From: Deltaproteobacteria bacterium
Lineage (GTDB): Bacteria; Desulfobacterota; Desulfobacteria; Desulfobacterales; UBA11574
Length of the DNA stretch: 5,611 bases
NCBI GenBank assembly: GCA_019313025.1
Contig: JAFDCA010000480.1
Span: 1 to 5,611 of the forward strand
Reading direction: 5' to 3'
A model generated the notes under the pieces. That model searched no databases. It worked only from the letters and a program-made list of their open reading frames with translations, and had not been told where the DNA came from. Positions 4,627 to 5,611 of this stretch are shown piece after piece. The position numbers and the translations under genes are program-made. The stretch's first letter is position 1. Every line of letters begins with the position of its first letter.

Positions 4627-5611
4627 ATGACACCAAAAAGTAATGCCAGGTCATACTGGAGTACCCTTACATTAGTGCTTCTGCTGATCATTCCACGTAT
4701 TGGATATGCTTCAAACTTTCCTCAATGGCTTCAGGCGTATCAGGATGGGGCTCTTAATTTGACGAATGTTTATTACGGCGTTGGCTCAGCAGATTTTATC
4801 GGAGACTCACCTCAATATGAAAGCAAAAGACGATCAAAAGATCGTGCATTGGATGAACTCTGTTATCAACTTTCGGTGTCAATTAAATCCGAATTTAAGG
4901 AAAAGCTGGTCCAAAAGGGAAAACATGCGGATCAAGATGTCGCATCATCCCTTTTTGTCAGCACAAAAAAAGTTTTTTCAGGCATTCGGGAAAAGCATAG
5001 TTGGACTGATAGCCAAAATAGCGTTTATTGGGTGATGGTTGTCATTGACAAGGCAGAAGCGGACAGACAGGTCAAACAGCAAGAATTTGTAAAAGAAGTG
5101 GTGGATCGACTGGCAAACAATCAAGAAGAAATCGCGGCTGGATTAAAAAAAATGACCGCCGTCCTCATCCATCAGGGAAAAATTAATGAAGCCCGGTTTA
5201 ATGAACTTAAAAAATTTATGAAAACCATTGACCAAAAGGTTGGGTCAGCAGGTGAACAGACAAAAGCGGAATATACAGGCATAAAAAATGAAATAACAAG
5301 CCTCGGGAATAAATGGAATAAACAAGAAGATATGCTCCGTGATCAGAATAAAAAGATGGAAGCTCTAATGTCTCAGAACAAAGCCCTTCAGGATTTAATT
5401 GCTAAAATATCCAGGAATATACAAGGAGATCATTTTTTGGCACTAACCAAGGATGATGTGAAAAACCAAACTAAGAATCCAAAATTTAATGTTAAAATAA
5501 CCCCTCTCAAAGGCCAGGGTGCCGATTATTATGAAGGTGAAAGCATCCGGTTTCGTGTGGAAGCTTCCAGAAATTGCTACATCAAGGTCATCTATCTTTC
5601 TTCCATCGGTG
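4627..5611 (+). CDS. Secreted LPP20-like / coiled-coil / DUF4384 protein (3' end beyond window)
   Basis: The frame from ATG 4627 stays open to the window edge, giving 328 residues of an incomplete product. Residues 1-28 are a Sec signal peptide (hydrophobic 14-22, likely signal peptidase I cut after G-Y-A at 28) with no lipobox, so the mature protein should be soluble in the periplasm or exported. Residues about 31-141 are LPP20-like: F-P-Q-W at 31-34, Y-Y-G-V-G at 49-53, a helix with KDRALDELCYQL, and closing strand VYWVMVVID. Residues about 142-265 are polar, Glu/Lys/Gln-rich and mostly helical, consistent with a long coiled coil or oligomerisation stalk. From about 285 a DUF4384-type beta domain begins (FNVKITPLKG, YYEGESIRFRVEAS, NCYIKVIYLSSIG), cut by the window end. 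DUF4384 is a domain of unknown function found beside many partner domains. It follows the large lipoprotein by 33 bases with its own strong ribosome site; co-transcription is likely. Confidence 0.92.
   Translation, partial: MTPKSNARSYWSTLTLVLLLIIPRIGYASNFPQWLQAYQDGALNLTNVYYGVGSADFIGDSPQYESKRRSKDRALDELCYQLSVSIKSEFKEKLVQKGKHADQDVASSLFVSTKKVFSGIREKHSWTDSQNSVYWVMVVIDKAEADRQVKQQEFVKEVVDRLANNQEEIAAGLKKMTAVLIHQGKINEARFNELKKFMKTIDQKVGSAGEQTKAEYTGIKNEITSLGNKWNKQEDMLRDQNKKMEALMSQNKALQDLIAKISRNIQGDHFLALTKDDVKNQTKNPKFNVKITPLKGQGADYYEGESIRFRVEASRNCYIKVIYLSSIG

Noticed and set aside
4830..4845. ACGATC-AAAA-GATCGT hairpin within the DUF4384 gene
   Set aside because: It is a perfect 6-bp stem but lies in well-supported coding sequence about 200 bases from the start; likely chance.
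4766..5035. Open + frame of 89 codons inside the DUF4384 gene
   Set aside because: It overlaps a longer frame with signal peptide, ribosome site and recognisable domains, has no ribosome site itself, and its translation shows no domain.
1..5611. CRISPR array, tRNA/rRNA, complete insertion sequence or toxin-antitoxin pair
   Set aside because: No regularly spaced direct repeats, no cloverleaf or rRNA-like stretch, no transposase, and no small paired frames with ribosome sites were seen.

Overview
The window reads as bacterial chromosome from a Gram-negative, diderm organism. Three proteins carry a lipobox and one has an ordinary Sec signal peptide. The moderate-to-low GC, the strong AAGGAGG-type ribosome binding sites and the mix of LPP20, GNA1162 and DUF4384 modules suggest an environmental proteobacterium. 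A Desulfobacterota (old Deltaproteobacteria) member is my best guess, but nothing here fixes the taxon. All supported genes are on the + strand.

Layout: positions 1-118 hold the C-terminal tail of a gene cut by the window edge, possibly a lytic transglycosylase. Positions 174-770 encode an LPP20-type lipoprotein behind a strong Shine-Dalgarno. Positions 771-1121 form a non-coding gap with three inverted repeats. Positions 1122-1955 encode a second lipoprotein with two LPP20-like domains; its likely start is a GTG well inside the longest open frame. After a 64-base gap with a perfect 16-bp palindrome and a hairpin over the ribosome binding site, 2020-4593 encode an 857-residue lipoprotein with the order GNA1162-like / Ig-like / FN3 / parallel beta-helix / TPR. 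After 33 bases, 4627-5611 begin a further gene that runs off the window: signal peptide, LPP20-like domain, long coiled coil and the start of a DUF4384 domain.

The genes look like parts of one cell-envelope system. Four copies of the same small domain (P-x-W, then Y-G-x-G, an Ala-rich helix, and a closing hydrophobic strand) are spread over three proteins around a large multidomain lipoprotein whose N-terminus belongs to a family with a CsgG/LpoB-like fold. Known LPP20 and CsgG-fold proteins (FlgP, FlgO, LpoB, CsgG) act at the outer membrane in flagellar-ring, peptidoglycan-synthesis or secretion machinery. By analogy the products here may form an outer-membrane/periplasmic complex. Its function is not known from the sequence, and the combination is the most interesting thing in the window.
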